DNA from: Actinacidiphila cocklensis
GTDB taxonomy: Bacteria > Actinomycetota > Actinomycetes > Streptomycetales > Streptomycetaceae
Assembly: GCF_907177275.1 (NCBI RefSeq)
Contig: NZ_CAJSLV010000047.1
Location: forward strand, 1 to 64,000
DNA length: 64,000 bases
Direction: 5' to 3'
The translations under genes were made by a program, and so were the position numbers. Shown here piece by piece: positions 1-8,454 of the stretch (within the stretch, counting starts at the first letter, position 1; each line of letters starts with the position of its first letter). Under the pieces are notes generated by a model, which worked only from the letters and a program-made list of their open reading frames with translations, was not told the origin of the DNA and searched no databases.

Positions 1-1941
1 CCGGCGACGACGGCCGCCTGCCGCAGCGCGGCCCACCGCGCGGTAGGCGGCCGTACTGCCGCCCGCGCCGCCGGCGGCCGGCAGGCCGCGGCGGGCCGCG
101 AAGTCCGGTACGGAGACCGGCGGGTTGCACTCGGGCAGCACCTCGGGCCTGCCGTCCTCGCCGACCCGGCCCAGCGCGATGGCGCACAGCTGGCCGAACT
201 CGCCCGCGTTGGCGCTCACCCCTCGGTAGAGGTCGCCGTTGAGGTACAGCCCCGAGCCGACGCCCGTACCGAGGTAGAGGTACGCGAAGTCGCGCGCCCT
301 GCGGTCGCGGCCGATCCACCGCTCCCCCGCCGCCGCGGCCAGCGAGTCCTTCTCGATGATCACCGGGCAGGGGAAGTGGTCCTGGAGCAGGTAGAGCAGC
401 GGCAGGTCCCGCCACGCCGACATCAGCGGCGGGTCGAGCACCGTGCCCGAGGCGCTGTCCACCGGTCCCGGCACCGCGACGCCGATCCCGAGGAAGCCGT
501 CCTCCTGCACCGCGCCGCGCGCCTTCTCCAGCGCCTCGCGGCCCAGCGCGACGACCTGGTCGACGAACTCGCCCGGGTCGATGTCGGCGCTGACCGGCCG
601 GGTGCAGGTGCACACGATGGCGCCGTCGAGGTCGATGACGACCGCGGTCAGCAGCTCCGGGTCGATGTGCAGGCCCAGCGCGTGGGCCGCGGTGCCGCAC
701 AGCCGGACGGGGGTGCGCGGCTTGCCCGAGGTCGCCCGGCGCTGGGCGTCCTCGACCAGGATGCCCCGGTCCAGCAGCGACCTGGCGATCCGGGACACCG
801 ACTGCTGGGTCAGGCCGGTGCGGTGGGCGATCTCGCCGCGGGTGATGGTGCCCGACAGCCGTACCGACTCGATGACCACGCACTCGTTGAAGGAGCCCAG
901 GTCGATCTGGTTGACCCCGCTCGACGACGGCGGGTGCGGTGCCGTGCCCGGGGTGCCCCCCTGCGGCACCGCGCCGCGCGGCGCGCGCAGATGGCCCGCG
1001 ACGCTCTCCCGCAGCCAGCCGACCGGCCCGTCCGCCTGCTGGAGCGCGGCGATCAGGTCCAGGTAGACCCGGCGGGACGACTCGGGGTGGCTGGTGCTGT
1101 CCAGTGCGACCATCGCCCGCAGGAAGCCGCGCCACGACGACCTGGCCGGCAGCAGGTGCACGCTGGGGCCGCCGGGGGCGGGGGTGGACCCGTCGCCGGC
1201 GGTGTCGTCCCACAGGGTGATCGCGTGCAGTGCGATGTCCGGGTGGTGCTCGGCCGCGCCGGCCAGGAACTCGGCCAGGGCGTCGGCCGCCGACGGCTGT
1301 TCCGGGTCCTTGCCGCCTCTGGCGTCCGGTCGGCCCGCAGGGCGCAGGGCGCCGAGGGCGCGGCCCAGGCCGGTGAGGACGTCCTCGCCGATGACGGTCG
1401 CGGCCGGTGCCGCGGCGGCCGCGGCCCCGGGGCGGGTGCCGGCCAGCAGGACGGCGCGGCGGGAGTCGGCGTAGAGGCCGAGGACCCACACGTCGGGGCC
1501 GGGCAGCGGCGGCACGGTCGGCACGAAGGGGCCGGGTCCCGCGTCGGGGGTGAGCCGCCAGCGGCGGCGTATCGCGGCCACGGTCGCGTGCGACAGGCCC
1601 AGTTCGCGGGCGATGGCCCGCCCCGCGCCGCTGCCGCCGGGGGCGAGCAGCGCACGGGTGACGACCTCGGCCTCGTCGACGGTCGCGGGTCTGCCGGTGC
1701 GGGGGCGCTGTTCGAGCCCGGGCAGTCCCGCGCTCTGCCAGCGGTGCCGCCATGTGCCCACGGTCTGCCGGGAGATGCCGAGCCGCCGGGCGATCTCGGC
1801 GTCCCGCACACCTTCCTCCGCGAGCAGCACGACCTGGGCGCGCACCGCCATCGGCCCGCCGCCCGTGGCCCAGCCGCGCAGCACCTCGCGGCTCTGCGCC
1901 GCCTCGGCGCCTGCGGCCTGCGTGGTCCGGGTGTCAGCCAC
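1..1941 (-). CDS. IS630-transposase-like / ROK-family fusion regulator (3' end outside window)
   Basis: Translated from the GTG at 1941, which overlaps the stop of the upstream mannosidase by 8 bp (GTGGCTGA). The frame is open for at least 647 codons and leaves the window. Residues about 31-130 hold two helix-turn-helix units (EIARRLGISRQTV at 49-61; ELGLSHATVAAIRRRW near 115) like the N-terminus of IS630 transposases. Residues about 150-290 resemble a collapsed DDE domain: GLYADSRRAVLL near 155, DD at 245-246 and SSW at 268-270. The first catalytic D and the final E appear to be lost. A MarR-like winged helix typical of ROK repressors follows at about 365-390 (RGEIAHRTGLTQQSVS), then a sugar-binding ROK domain with YLYLGTGVGSGLYLNGDLYR near 553. 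The usual ROK zinc cluster is not seen: GEFGQ replaces GExGH. Likely a sugar-responsive regulator of the mannosidase operon; that role is inferred. Confidence 0.85.
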   Translation of the reverse strand, partial: MADTRTTQAAGAEAAQSREVLRGWATGGGPMAVRAQVVLLAEEGVRDAEIARRLGISRQTVGTWRHRWQSAGLPGLEQRPRTGRPATVDEAEVVTRALLAPGGSGAGRAIARELGLSHATVAAIRRRWRLTPDAGPGPFVPTVPPLPGPDVWVLGLYADSRRAVLLAGTRPGAAAAAAPAATVIGEDVLTGLGRALGALRPAGRPDARGGKDPEQPSAADALAEFLAGAAEHHPDIALHAITLWDDTAGDGSTPAPGGPSVHLLPARSSWRGFLRAMVALDSTSHPESSRRVYLDLIAALQQADGPVGWLRESVAGHLRAPRGAVPQGGTPGTAPHPPSSSGVNQIDLGSFNECVVIESVRLSGTITRGEIAHRTGLTQQSVSRIARSLLDRGILVEDAQRRATSGKPRTPVRLCGTAAHALGLHIDPELLTAVVIDLDGAIVCTCTRPVSADIDPGEFVDQVVALGREALEKARGAVQEDGFLGIGVAVPGPVDSASGTVLDPPLMSAWRDLPLLYLLQDHFPCPVIIEKDSLAAAAGERWIGRDRRARDFAYLYLGTGVGSGLYLNGDLYRGVSANAGEFGQLCAIALGRVGEDGRPEVLPECNPPVSVPDFAARRGLPAAGGAGGSTAAYRAVGRAAAGGRRRR

Positions 1942-4900
1942 GGCTCACCCCGCCGCCCGTAGCCGGGGTCAGGCGCAGGGTGAGGATCTGGAAGGGGCGC
2001 AGCGTCAGCGCGACACGGCCGGCGTCGTGCGGGTGGGCGGTCAGCGGGGACTCCAGCAGGTCGGTCTCGTGGACGGCGGTGAGGGGGAAGCCGGCAGCCA
2101 GCGTGGCGCGGGCGCGGCCGCCGCGTGATTCGTAGAGCCTGACGACGACGTCGCCGCTGCGGTCGTCGGCGAGCTTGACGGTCTCGACCAGCACGCCGGG
2201 ACCGTCGACGGCGACCAGCGGGGCGGGTGCGGGGGCGCTGGGTCCCGGCCGCAGCGGGAGCCCGAGCGCGTAGCCCTCGGCGATGGCGTCGCCGACACCG
2301 GCTCCCGGCCGCAGGGTGTGCCGGAAGTGCTGGACGCCGCGGTCGGCGTGCGGGTCGGGGCTGTGCGGGGCGCGCAGCAGGGTGCTGCGGACCACGGTGG
2401 TGGTGCCGCCGTCGGCGCGGGTGTGCCGCGTGACGTCGTAGCCGTAGGTGGCGTCGCAGGCCAGGGCCACGCCGAAGCCGTGCTCGCCGACGTGGACCCA
2501 GCGGTGGGCGGCGGCCTCCTGGCGGGCGGCGTCGGCCGCGGTGTTCTCGTGGGTGGGGCGGGCGACGTGCCCGAACTGGACCTCGGCTCGGCTGCTCTCC
2601 GCGTGCACGTCGAGCGGCCAGGCGGCCTTGAGCACGGTGTCCTGCTCGCGCCAGTCGACCTCGGTGTCCACGGTCAGCGACCGGCTGCCGGCGCTGAGCA
2701 CCAGGTCCTGGACGACCGTGGAGCGGCCGGTGCCGCGGGTCACCCGGACCGCGGCGAGCAGCGGACCGCCGGCCAGGACCTCGACGCGCTCGGCGGTGTC
2801 CAGGTCGCGGCGGGTGCTGCGGTAGCCGGGGTCCAGGTGCAGGGCGCTCCAGCCGGCGGGCTCGTCGCGGTGCAGCTGCAGCAGGTTGCCCGCCTCGCCC
2901 GGGGCCACCGCGTCGCGCCCGGTGGCCAGGTCGACGGCGGAGCGCACCAGGCCGTGCGGGTCGATGTGCACCCGCAGCAGGCCGTTGTCGAGCAGGTGCC
3001 CGCCGTCCTGCGCGGGCGTGACGGTGACCGGCGCGGTGCCGTCGAGCGGCAGCCCCGCGGGTCCGCCGCCGAGCGCGGGCGCCTGCGCCATGACGGCGAC
3101 CCGCCCGTCGGGCAGCGGCTGCCCGTTGGTGTGCGGCGATCCCGCGCCGGCCTCGGGTGCGGGCAGCACGACGACCTCGCGGCGGTCGCGGGGGCCGGAG
3201 TTGAGGACGGTCCAGCCCTCGGGGTCGCCCGCGGCCCGCCGGATGAGCCTCTCCAGCCGCCGCTGCACGTCGCGGTGGGTCAGCTCGGCCTCGCCGTGCA
3301 CCCAGGCGATCGAGGTGCCGGGCAGGATGTCGTGGCACTGCTGGAGCAGCACCTTCTTCCACAGCCGCTCCAGCTCCTCGTAGGGATAGGGGATGCCGTG
3401 CCGGACGGCCGCGGTCGCCGACCACAGCTCCGCCTCGTGCAGCAGCGCCTCGCTGCGCCGGTTGCCGCGCTTGGTGCGGGCCTGGCTGGTGTAGGAGCCG
3501 CCGTGCGGTGTCAGGTCGAACTCGCCGCGCCACACGGGGGCGGAGGCGTACTCGGCCTCCGCGTCGCGGAAGAAGTGCGCCGGAGAGCGCAGGGCGACCC
3601 GGGGGGCGCCTTCGAGGTCGGCGAGCCGGCGGGCGCGTTCCATCATGTCCCGGTCGGGGCCGCCGTCGCTGCGGCCGAAGGGCAGCAGAGAGCGGGTGGC
3701 GGCGCCCATCTCGGCGAAGTCCGCGACCGCGCCGGTCACTTCGGCGCCGGTCAGCGTGCTGCCCTCGGGGCCGCCCGGCGCGAGGTGGGTGAACAGCCGG
3801 GTGCCGTCGATGCCCTCCCAGCGGAAGGTGTGGTGCGCGGGGCCGGTGCCGGGATCGGGGCGCCTGCTGAGGAACCACTTCGCGCCGGAGAGCGCCGCCA
3901 GTTGGGGGAAGGCCGCGGACGCGCCGGACGCGTCGGGCAGCCACACGCCGTCGCTGTCCACGCCCAGTTCGTCGCGGAAGAAGCGCCGCCCGTAGACGAA
4001 CTGCCGCACCAGCGCCTCGCCGCCGGGCATCTCCGCGTCGGCCTCGACCCACATGCCGCCGACCGGCGCCCAGTTGCCGTGGGCGACGGCCTTGCGGATC
4101 CGCTCGAAGACGTGCGGCTGGTGGTCCTTCATCCAGGCGTAGTGCTGCGCCGCCGACGCGGCCACGATCAGCTCCGGGTACTCCTCGGCGAGTGCGGCCA
4201 TGGTGCTGAAGGTGCGCGCGCACTTGCGTACGGTCTCGCGGACCGGCCACAGCCAGGCCGAGTCGATGTGCGCGTGGCCGACCGCGTCGATGCGGTGCGC
4301 GGACTCGTGGGCGCGGCGGGCCAGCAGCGGGGCGAGCACCGTACGCGCCCGGGCCGCGGTCCTGCCGACGGCCCGCGGGTCGACGGCGGCGACGGCCCGC
4401 TCCAGCGCGAGGCGTATCTCGTGCCTGCGGGGGGTGTCGGCGGGCAGCGCCCGCATCAGGCCGCCGAGCGTCTCGAAGTCGTGGATCAGCTGCCAGACGG
4501 TGTCGTCGCGTACCGCCAGGTCGGCGCGGCGCAGCCGGTACAGGGGAGTGTCGCCGGCGGTCGCGGGGTCGCCGTAGCGGGTGCCGGCGCCGGTGCCGCC
4601 CTCGATGCGGGGGTTGGCCGCCGCCTCGACCAGCAGCCTGACGCTCTCGCCGCCGGACGCCGAGCGGTGCAGCAGGACCGCGCCGAGGTGCGGGTGCAGG
4701 CCTTGCAGCGGGATGCCGTGCTCGTCGTGGACCAGGCCCTCCGCGCGGCCGTCGGGGGCGCCGGGTCCGTCTGCGGAACCGAGGTCGATCAGGGCCTCGA
4801 CCCGGCGCCCCGCCCACCGCTCCGGCACGGTCGCGCGGACGTCGAACCAGCTGGTCGCCCAGGGGCGGCCCCATGGCTCGCCCACGGTGAAGGGAGCGTA

Positions 4901-5056
4901 GTCGGCGCGCAGCGCCACCTCCGCGGGCACCGGTTCGCCCGCGATGTGCCAGGCGCCGACATCCATGGGCAGCCGCTGCGGATAGAGCGCGGGACGCAGC
5001 CGTTCGGCGAGGAAGGCGGCGGTGCGCTCTTCCCCGGACGTGATCCGGTCATGCAT
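1934..5056 (-). CDS. GH38 alpha-mannosidase, divergent paralogue
   Basis: A 1040-residue cytoplasmic glycoside hydrolase family 38 protein with no signal peptide. GH38 enzymes are zinc-dependent retaining alpha-mannosidases. The metal motif GHAHID lies at 260-265, and the C-terminal zinc His sits in QCHDILPGTS. The nucleophile segment reads WLPDASGASAAFPQ (Asp375), where the paralogue at 13571-16660 has WLPDSFGYTAAYPQ. The neighbouring paralogue segment QKLSWNETN is also replaced here (SRRPDPGTG). The zinc and nucleophile residues are therefore kept, but the aromatic and polar residues lining the sugar pocket differ. The ATG at 5056 has AGGAAGG about 8 bases upstream. The regulator gene downstream overlaps the stop. 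The enzyme may act on a different alpha-linked sugar or have reduced activity; this is inference. Confidence 0.9.
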   Translation of the reverse strand: MHDRITSGEERTAAFLAERLRPALYPQRLPMDVGAWHIAGEPVPAEVALRADYAPFTVGEPWGRPWATSWFDVRATVPERWAGRRVEALIDLGSADGPGAPDGRAEGLVHDEHGIPLQGLHPHLGAVLLHRSASGGESVRLLVEAAANPRIEGGTGAGTRYGDPATAGDTPLYRLRRADLAVRDDTVWQLIHDFETLGGLMRALPADTPRRHEIRLALERAVAAVDPRAVGRTAARARTVLAPLLARRAHESAHRIDAVGHAHIDSAWLWPVRETVRKCARTFSTMAALAEEYPELIVAASAAQHYAWMKDHQPHVFERIRKAVAHGNWAPVGGMWVEADAEMPGGEALVRQFVYGRRFFRDELGVDSDGVWLPDASGASAAFPQLAALSGAKWFLSRRPDPGTGPAHHTFRWEGIDGTRLFTHLAPGGPEGSTLTGAEVTGAVADFAEMGAATRSLLPFGRSDGGPDRDMMERARRLADLEGAPRVALRSPAHFFRDAEAEYASAPVWRGEFDLTPHGGSYTSQARTKRGNRRSEALLHEAELWSATAAVRHGIPYPYEELERLWKKVLLQQCHDILPGTSIAWVHGEAELTHRDVQRRLERLIRRAAGDPEGWTVLNSGPRDRREVVVLPAPEAGAGSPHTNGQPLPDGRVAVMAQAPALGGGPAGLPLDGTAPVTVTPAQDGGHLLDNGLLRVHIDPHGLVRSAVDLATGRDAVAPGEAGNLLQLHRDEPAGWSALHLDPGYRSTRRDLDTAERVEVLAGGPLLAAVRVTRGTGRSTVVQDLVLSAGSRSLTVDTEVDWREQDTVLKAAWPLDVHAESSRAEVQFGHVARPTHENTAADAARQEAAAHRWVHVGEHGFGVALACDATYGYDVTRHTRADGGTTTVVRSTLLRAPHSPDPHADRGVQHFRHTLRPGAGVGDAIAEGYALGLPLRPGPSAPAPAPLVAVDGPGVLVETVKLADDRSGDVVVRLYESRGGRARATLAAGFPLTAVHETDLLESPLTAHPHDAGRVALTLRPFQILTLRLTPATGGGVSRG

Positions 5057-5238
5057 GGGCAGCCCTTCCTGTCCAGCCAGTGACCGCCATGTAAAACCAT
5101 GTGTGTTATCAAGTCAACGCTTACGCCCAATTCGGCTTTCTTGCTGGTTGTGACCTGCGAGAACATATTTGTCAGGCGAATTTCCCACCACAATGGGCAT
5201 TCTTCGTCCGTTAATTAACATGACATCAGCGGCGCGAA
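5057..5238 (-). promoter_or_regulatory. A+T-richer leader and possible promoter of the mannosidase-regulator operon
   Basis: This stretch is markedly richer in A and T than its surroundings and contains no gene. On the - strand a possible promoter is TTGACT (5117-5112), 17 bases, then TTACAT (5094-5089), about 33 bases before the ATG at 5056. A CCATGT direct repeat (CCATGTAAAACCATGT, + strand) overlaps the proposed -10 region and could be a regulator site. The promoter is a weak match. Confidence 0.35.
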
Positions 5239-5285
5239 AAGGCGGCAGAAAGGACCGCCCCCGTGTCCGGCCCTTTCTGCCGCCT
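5239..5285 (-). terminator. Intrinsic terminator of the dehydratase-ThuA-Gfo operon
   Basis: A perfect 14-bp stem (5240-5253 pairs with 5272-5285; arm AGGCGGCAGAAAGG on the - strand) with an 18-base loop is followed on the - strand by TTTT. It lies about 50 bp beyond the stop of the Gfo/Idh gene and separates it from the mannosidase operon. Confidence 0.85.
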
Positions 5286-5335
5286 GCGCTCGCCCTGCTG
5301 CGGACCCCCGGATCAGCGCGCCCGGGCGTCCCGGG

Positions 5336-6415
5336 TCAGCCGGTGAGCGGCACAGGTGCGGGCCGCTCGCAGCTGCTCGCCACCGGCAGCGACCTGCTCT
5401 CGTGCGCCGCGTCCAGCAGCGTGAGCATCACGTCGAGGACGTGCTCGGCCACGTCGGCCGACGCCAGGTGCGGGCGGTCGTCGGCCACCGCGGCGGCCAG
5501 GTCGGCCAGGCCGGTGCCGCGCCCGGCGCCCCGGTAGCCGGCCGAGACCGGCAGCGGCTGCCAGGAACCGGCCGTGAACAGCTCGACCGGCCCCTCGAAG
5601 CCGTTCGGGTCGGGTACGCCGAGCGATCCCGCGGTGCCGTGCACCTCGATCCGCGGCAGGTGGGCGGCGTGGATGTCGAAGCTCATGATCAGGGTCGACA
5701 GGGCGCCGCCGGCGTGCTGGAGCACGCCCGTCACGTGCGTGTCGACCTCGACGGGGAAGCGCTGCCCGGCCCGCGGGCCGCTGCCGATCTCCCGCTCGGC
5801 CCGCGGGGTCGCGGCGGCGCCGGTGACCCGCACGACCGGACCGAGCAGGTGCACCAGCGCGGACAGGTAGTACGGCCCCATGTCCAGCAGCGGCCCGCCG
5901 CCCGGCCGGTAGTAGAACTCCGGGTCGGGGTGCCAGGCCTCGTGGCCCGCGGTGGTCATGAACGCGGTCGCCGCCACCGGGGTGCCGATCAGCCCGTCGT
6001 CGACCGCCTTGCGCGCGGTCTGGGTGCCGGTGCCGAGCACGGTGTCGGGCGCGCTGCCGACGCGTACGCCCGCGGTGCGCGCGGCGGCCAGGACGGCGGC
6101 GGCCTCCGCGCGGGTGGTGGCCAGCGGCTTCTCGCCGTAGACGTGCTTGCCCGCGGCGATCGCGGCCAGCGCGACCTCGGCGTGCACGGCGGGGATCGTC
6201 AGGTTGAGCACCGCGTCCACGTCGTCCCTGGCGACCAGTTCCGCGACGCTGCCCGCCACTTCGGCGCCGGCCTTGCCCGCCGCCTCCTTGGCGCGGGCCG
6301 GGTCCAGGTCGGTGACCGCGGTCAGCCGCAGGGCGTCCAGCCGGGCGACGGTGTCCAGGTACTGCCCGCTGATCTTGCCCGCGCCCACCATGCCGATCCT
6401 CAACGGCTCGCCCAC
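5336..6415 (-). CDS. Gfo/Idh/MocA-family NAD(P)-dependent oxidoreductase
   Basis: A 359-residue protein with an N-terminal Rossmann fold (RIGMVGAGKISGQY at about 6-19) and the family motif GEKPLATT, whose lysine is the usual catalytic residue. The C-terminal substrate domain includes a GGGPLLDMGPYYLSAL helix. Members oxidise a sugar or inositol hydroxyl, or reduce the keto form. The GTG at 6415 is chosen because it lies inside the end of the ThuA-like gene (16-bp overlap) and precedes EPLRIGMVGAG directly; longer readings only run antisense-like through the upstream gene. Co-transcription with a ThuA-like protein and a sugar-acid dehydratase suggests it works on a keto-sugar intermediate. The substrate is unknown. 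Confidence 0.9.
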   Translation of the reverse strand: MGEPLRIGMVGAGKISGQYLDTVARLDALRLTAVTDLDPARAKEAAGKAGAEVAGSVAELVARDDVDAVLNLTIPAVHAEVALAAIAAGKHVYGEKPLATTRAEAAAVLAAARTAGVRVGSAPDTVLGTGTQTARKAVDDGLIGTPVAATAFMTTAGHEAWHPDPEFYYRPGGGPLLDMGPYYLSALVHLLGPVVRVTGAAATPRAEREIGSGPRAGQRFPVEVDTHVTGVLQHAGGALSTLIMSFDIHAAHLPRIEVHGTAGSLGVPDPNGFEGPVELFTAGSWQPLPVSAGYRGAGRGTGLADLAAAVADDRPHLASADVAEHVLDVMLTLLDAAHESRSLPVASSCERPAPVPLTG

Positions 6416-7053
6416 AGCAGTCCCCTCTCGGTGATCGCCCGCACCTCGGGCACGTCGAAGTCGTCGGCCTTGTGGCCGAGCGCGGAGACGAAGACCCGCC
6501 CCGCCCCGCAGGTCCTGGTCCACACCTGCGGCATGACCACGTCCCGTGCGCGGTCGCCGCCGGCCGGGAAGACCGAGGCGGCCAGCACCTCGTTCGCCGG
6601 GTCGGTGGCCACCCAGTAGTGCTCGGTGTGCACGGCGAAGTCCTTCAGGCCCTCGGTGATCCGGTGCGCGGCGGGCGCCAGGTTGACGGTGTAGTCCACG
6701 AAGCCCGGCGGGTGCATCAGGAACTGGCCGCCGGTCAGCCGCAGGTAGTCCAGGTCGCCGCGGAAGGAGTCGATGATCCCGCCGTGCCAGCCGGCGAAGC
6801 CGGTGCCGGCGCGGACGGCGTCGGCAAGGCCGCGGCTCTGCTCCGCGGTGATCTCGCCCATCGACCAGCACTGGACGATCAGGTCCGTCGCGGCCAGCAG
6901 GCCCGTGTCGGCGTAGACGTCGAGCGTCTGCGAGGTCTGCACGGAGAAGCCCTGGTCCTTGAGGAAGGGCAGGAACAGGTCGGTGATCTCCACCGGCGCA
7001 TGCCCCTCCCAGCCGCCGCGGACGACGAGGGCCTTGCGTATCGGGTCGGTCAC
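6400..7053 (-). CDS. ThuA-like (trehalose utilisation family) protein
   Basis: A 217-residue protein of the ThuA family, which has a class I glutamine-amidotransferase-like fold and is found in sugar-catabolic operons beside Gfo/Idh oxidoreductases. Visible family segments are VVRGGWEGHAP near the N-terminus, WSMGEITAEQ, FAGWHGGIIDSFRG and HTEHYWVATDP. The GTG at 7053 overlaps the dehydratase stop by 4 bp (GTGA), so the two are probably translationally coupled. No signal peptide is present. The biochemical role of this family is poorly defined. Handling of 3-keto sugars with the neighbouring oxidoreductase is a reasonable inference, not something the sequence shows. Confidence 0.88.
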   Translation of the reverse strand: MTDPIRKALVVRGGWEGHAPVEITDLFLPFLKDQGFSVQTSQTLDVYADTGLLAATDLIVQCWSMGEITAEQSRGLADAVRAGTGFAGWHGGIIDSFRGDLDYLRLTGGQFLMHPPGFVDYTVNLAPAAHRITEGLKDFAVHTEHYWVATDPANEVLAASVFPAGGDRARDVVMPQVWTRTCGAGRVFVSALGHKADDFDVPEVRAITERGLLWASR

Positions 7054-8336
7054 GGGCGTTGCACGCTCCCATCGGTGTTGCGCAGCAGAGCCCACCGGTC
7101 GTGGGCCAGCGGTTCCGGTACGGGGTACTCGGCCGCGGCGGCCTCGTCGAAGTCGACCCCGTGGCCCGGGGCCTGGTGGGGCGTGAGCCCACCGTTCTCG
7201 GCGACGATCGTGCCGGGGAAGACCTCGTGCACCGGCGGCTTGAAGACCGCGGCCTCCTGCACGCCGAACGCGTGGCTGGAGATGTCCATCGCCAGCGTCG
7301 CGGCCTGCGCGACCGGGCTGACGTCGGCCGGCCCGTGCGGCGCCAGCCGTACGCCCCGCAGTTCGCACAGCGCGGCGATCTTACGCGCCGGGGTCAGCCC
7401 GCCCAGGGTGGGCACCCTGATCCTGGCGAAGTCGATGTCGGGACCGGCCAGCAGGGCGGTGAACTGCGCCGGGTCGTGGAACAGCTCGCCGACCGCGAGC
7501 GGCACCGGCGACGCGTCGTGCAGCCGCCGGAAGTGCCCGGCGTCCTCGGGGGCGAGCAGGTCCTCGACGAAGTACAGCGCGGCGTCCTCGATCCGCCGCA
7601 GGAACTCCCTGGCCTGCCGCGGGTCGAGGCGTTCGTGCACGTCGTGCAGCAGCTCGACGTCGTCGCCGACGATCTCCCGGACCCGGGTGAGCACCGCGGG
7701 CACGTGCCGCAGGTAGCCGGCGCTGTCCCAGGGCGCGCGCCGGGTGCGCACCGCCTCCGGGTCCGCGGCGCCGCCGCCCGCGGCGCCGTAGGTGTCGGCG
7801 CCCGGGACCGCGGCCTGGATCCTGACGTGCCGGTAGCCGCGTTCGCGGGCGGCCAGCACCTTGTCGGCGATCTCGGCTGCGTCGCGCCCGTCGACGTGGG
7901 TGTAGGCCTCGGCGAAGGTGCGGACCCGGCCGCCGAACAGCGAGTGCAGCGGCACCCCGAGGCGCTTGGCCTTCAGGTCCCACAGCGCGACGTCGACACC
8001 GCCGAGGGCGTTGCCGGTGATCGAGCCGCCGCGCCAGTAGGCGCTGTTGAGCAGCAGCCGGTGGATGTCCTCGATGTCGTCGGGGTCCCGGCCGGCCAGC
8101 AGCGGGGCGACGTAGTCGTCGAGGACCGAGCGGACGGCGAGCGGACGCTGGGGGTCGCTCGCGCAGCCGAGGCCGTAGAGTCCCGGGTCGTTGGTCTCGA
8201 CGCGGACGATGAGGTGGGGACAGCCGTGCGGGGCTGTCAGGAACGTGCGGACGGCCGTGATGCGGAGGGTGGCACCACGCTCCTCGACCCAGGGTGCGGG
8301 CGCGAGCGGCGCGAGGCCGGCATCAGGCAAAGCCAT
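7050..8336 (-). CDS. Enolase-superfamily sugar-acid dehydratase (RspA / mannonate dehydratase-like)
   Basis: A 428-residue mandelate-racemase/enolase superfamily protein closest in layout to RspA and D-mannonate dehydratases. The capping domain includes the SAYWRGG loop. Predicted Mg2+ ligands are Asp232 (LLHDVHE), Glu258 (YFVEDLLAPE) and Glu284 (LAVGELFHD). The probable catalytic His lies in LAPHGPADVSP, and the C-terminus has the usual GHGVDFDEAAA. RspA-type proteins act on D-mannonate or D-gluconate, or are nearly inactive, so the substrate cannot be fixed here. The ATG at 8336 has GGGAG 7 bases upstream. It is the first gene of an operon with the ThuA-like and Gfo/Idh genes, and is preceded by a promoter and a strong palindrome. 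A mannonate-type substrate would fit a mannoside locus. Confidence 0.87.
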   Translation of the reverse strand: MALPDAGLAPLAPAPWVEERGATLRITAVRTFLTAPHGCPHLIVRVETNDPGLYGLGCASDPQRPLAVRSVLDDYVAPLLAGRDPDDIEDIHRLLLNSAYWRGGSITGNALGGVDVALWDLKAKRLGVPLHSLFGGRVRTFAEAYTHVDGRDAAEIADKVLAARERGYRHVRIQAAVPGADTYGAAGGGAADPEAVRTRRAPWDSAGYLRHVPAVLTRVREIVGDDVELLHDVHERLDPRQAREFLRRIEDAALYFVEDLLAPEDAGHFRRLHDASPVPLAVGELFHDPAQFTALLAGPDIDFARIRVPTLGGLTPARKIAALCELRGVRLAPHGPADVSPVAQAATLAMDISSHAFGVQEAAVFKPPVHEVFPGTIVAENGGLTPHQAPGHGVDFDEAAAAEYPVPEPLAHDRWALLRNTDGSVQRP

Positions 8337-8381
8337 GCGTGACTCCCACGTACAGGTAGCAGAATGACGTACTGCCTCCTG

Positions 8382-8411
8382 AACGTAAGGAGGCCGGTCC
8401 GAGTTTGTCAA
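8382..8411 (-). promoter_or_regulatory. Promoter of the dehydratase operon
   Basis: On the - strand, TTGACA (8411-8406), 18 bases, then TACGTT (8387-8382) matches a sigma-HrdB promoter and would give a leader of about 40 bases. A second inverted repeat, CCTCCT-gaacgta-AGGAGG (8376-8394), overlaps the -10. Confidence 0.6.
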
Positions 8412-8425
8412 CGCCAATGACAAAC
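8403..8425. promoter_or_regulatory. Palindromic operator overlapping the -35
   Basis: Perfect inverted repeat GTTTGTCA-acgccaa-TGACAAAC, 8-bp arms and a 7-bp spacer. It covers the -35 hexamer of the dehydratase operon, so a protein bound here would block that promoter. The adjacent IclR-family regulator is the obvious candidate; this is inference. Confidence 0.7.
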
Positions 8426-8454
8426 CGGGACCGGCCGGGGAACGGGGCGTCAGG

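Noticed and set aside
376..1962. Long open frame of 528 codons on the + strand
   Set aside because: It is the exact antisense of the transposase-ROK regulator. Its translation is low-complexity Arg/Gly/Ala with no domain.
2318..5083. 921-codon + frame opposite the first mannosidase
   Set aside because: It is an antisense shadow caused by high GC; the - strand carries clear GH38 motifs.
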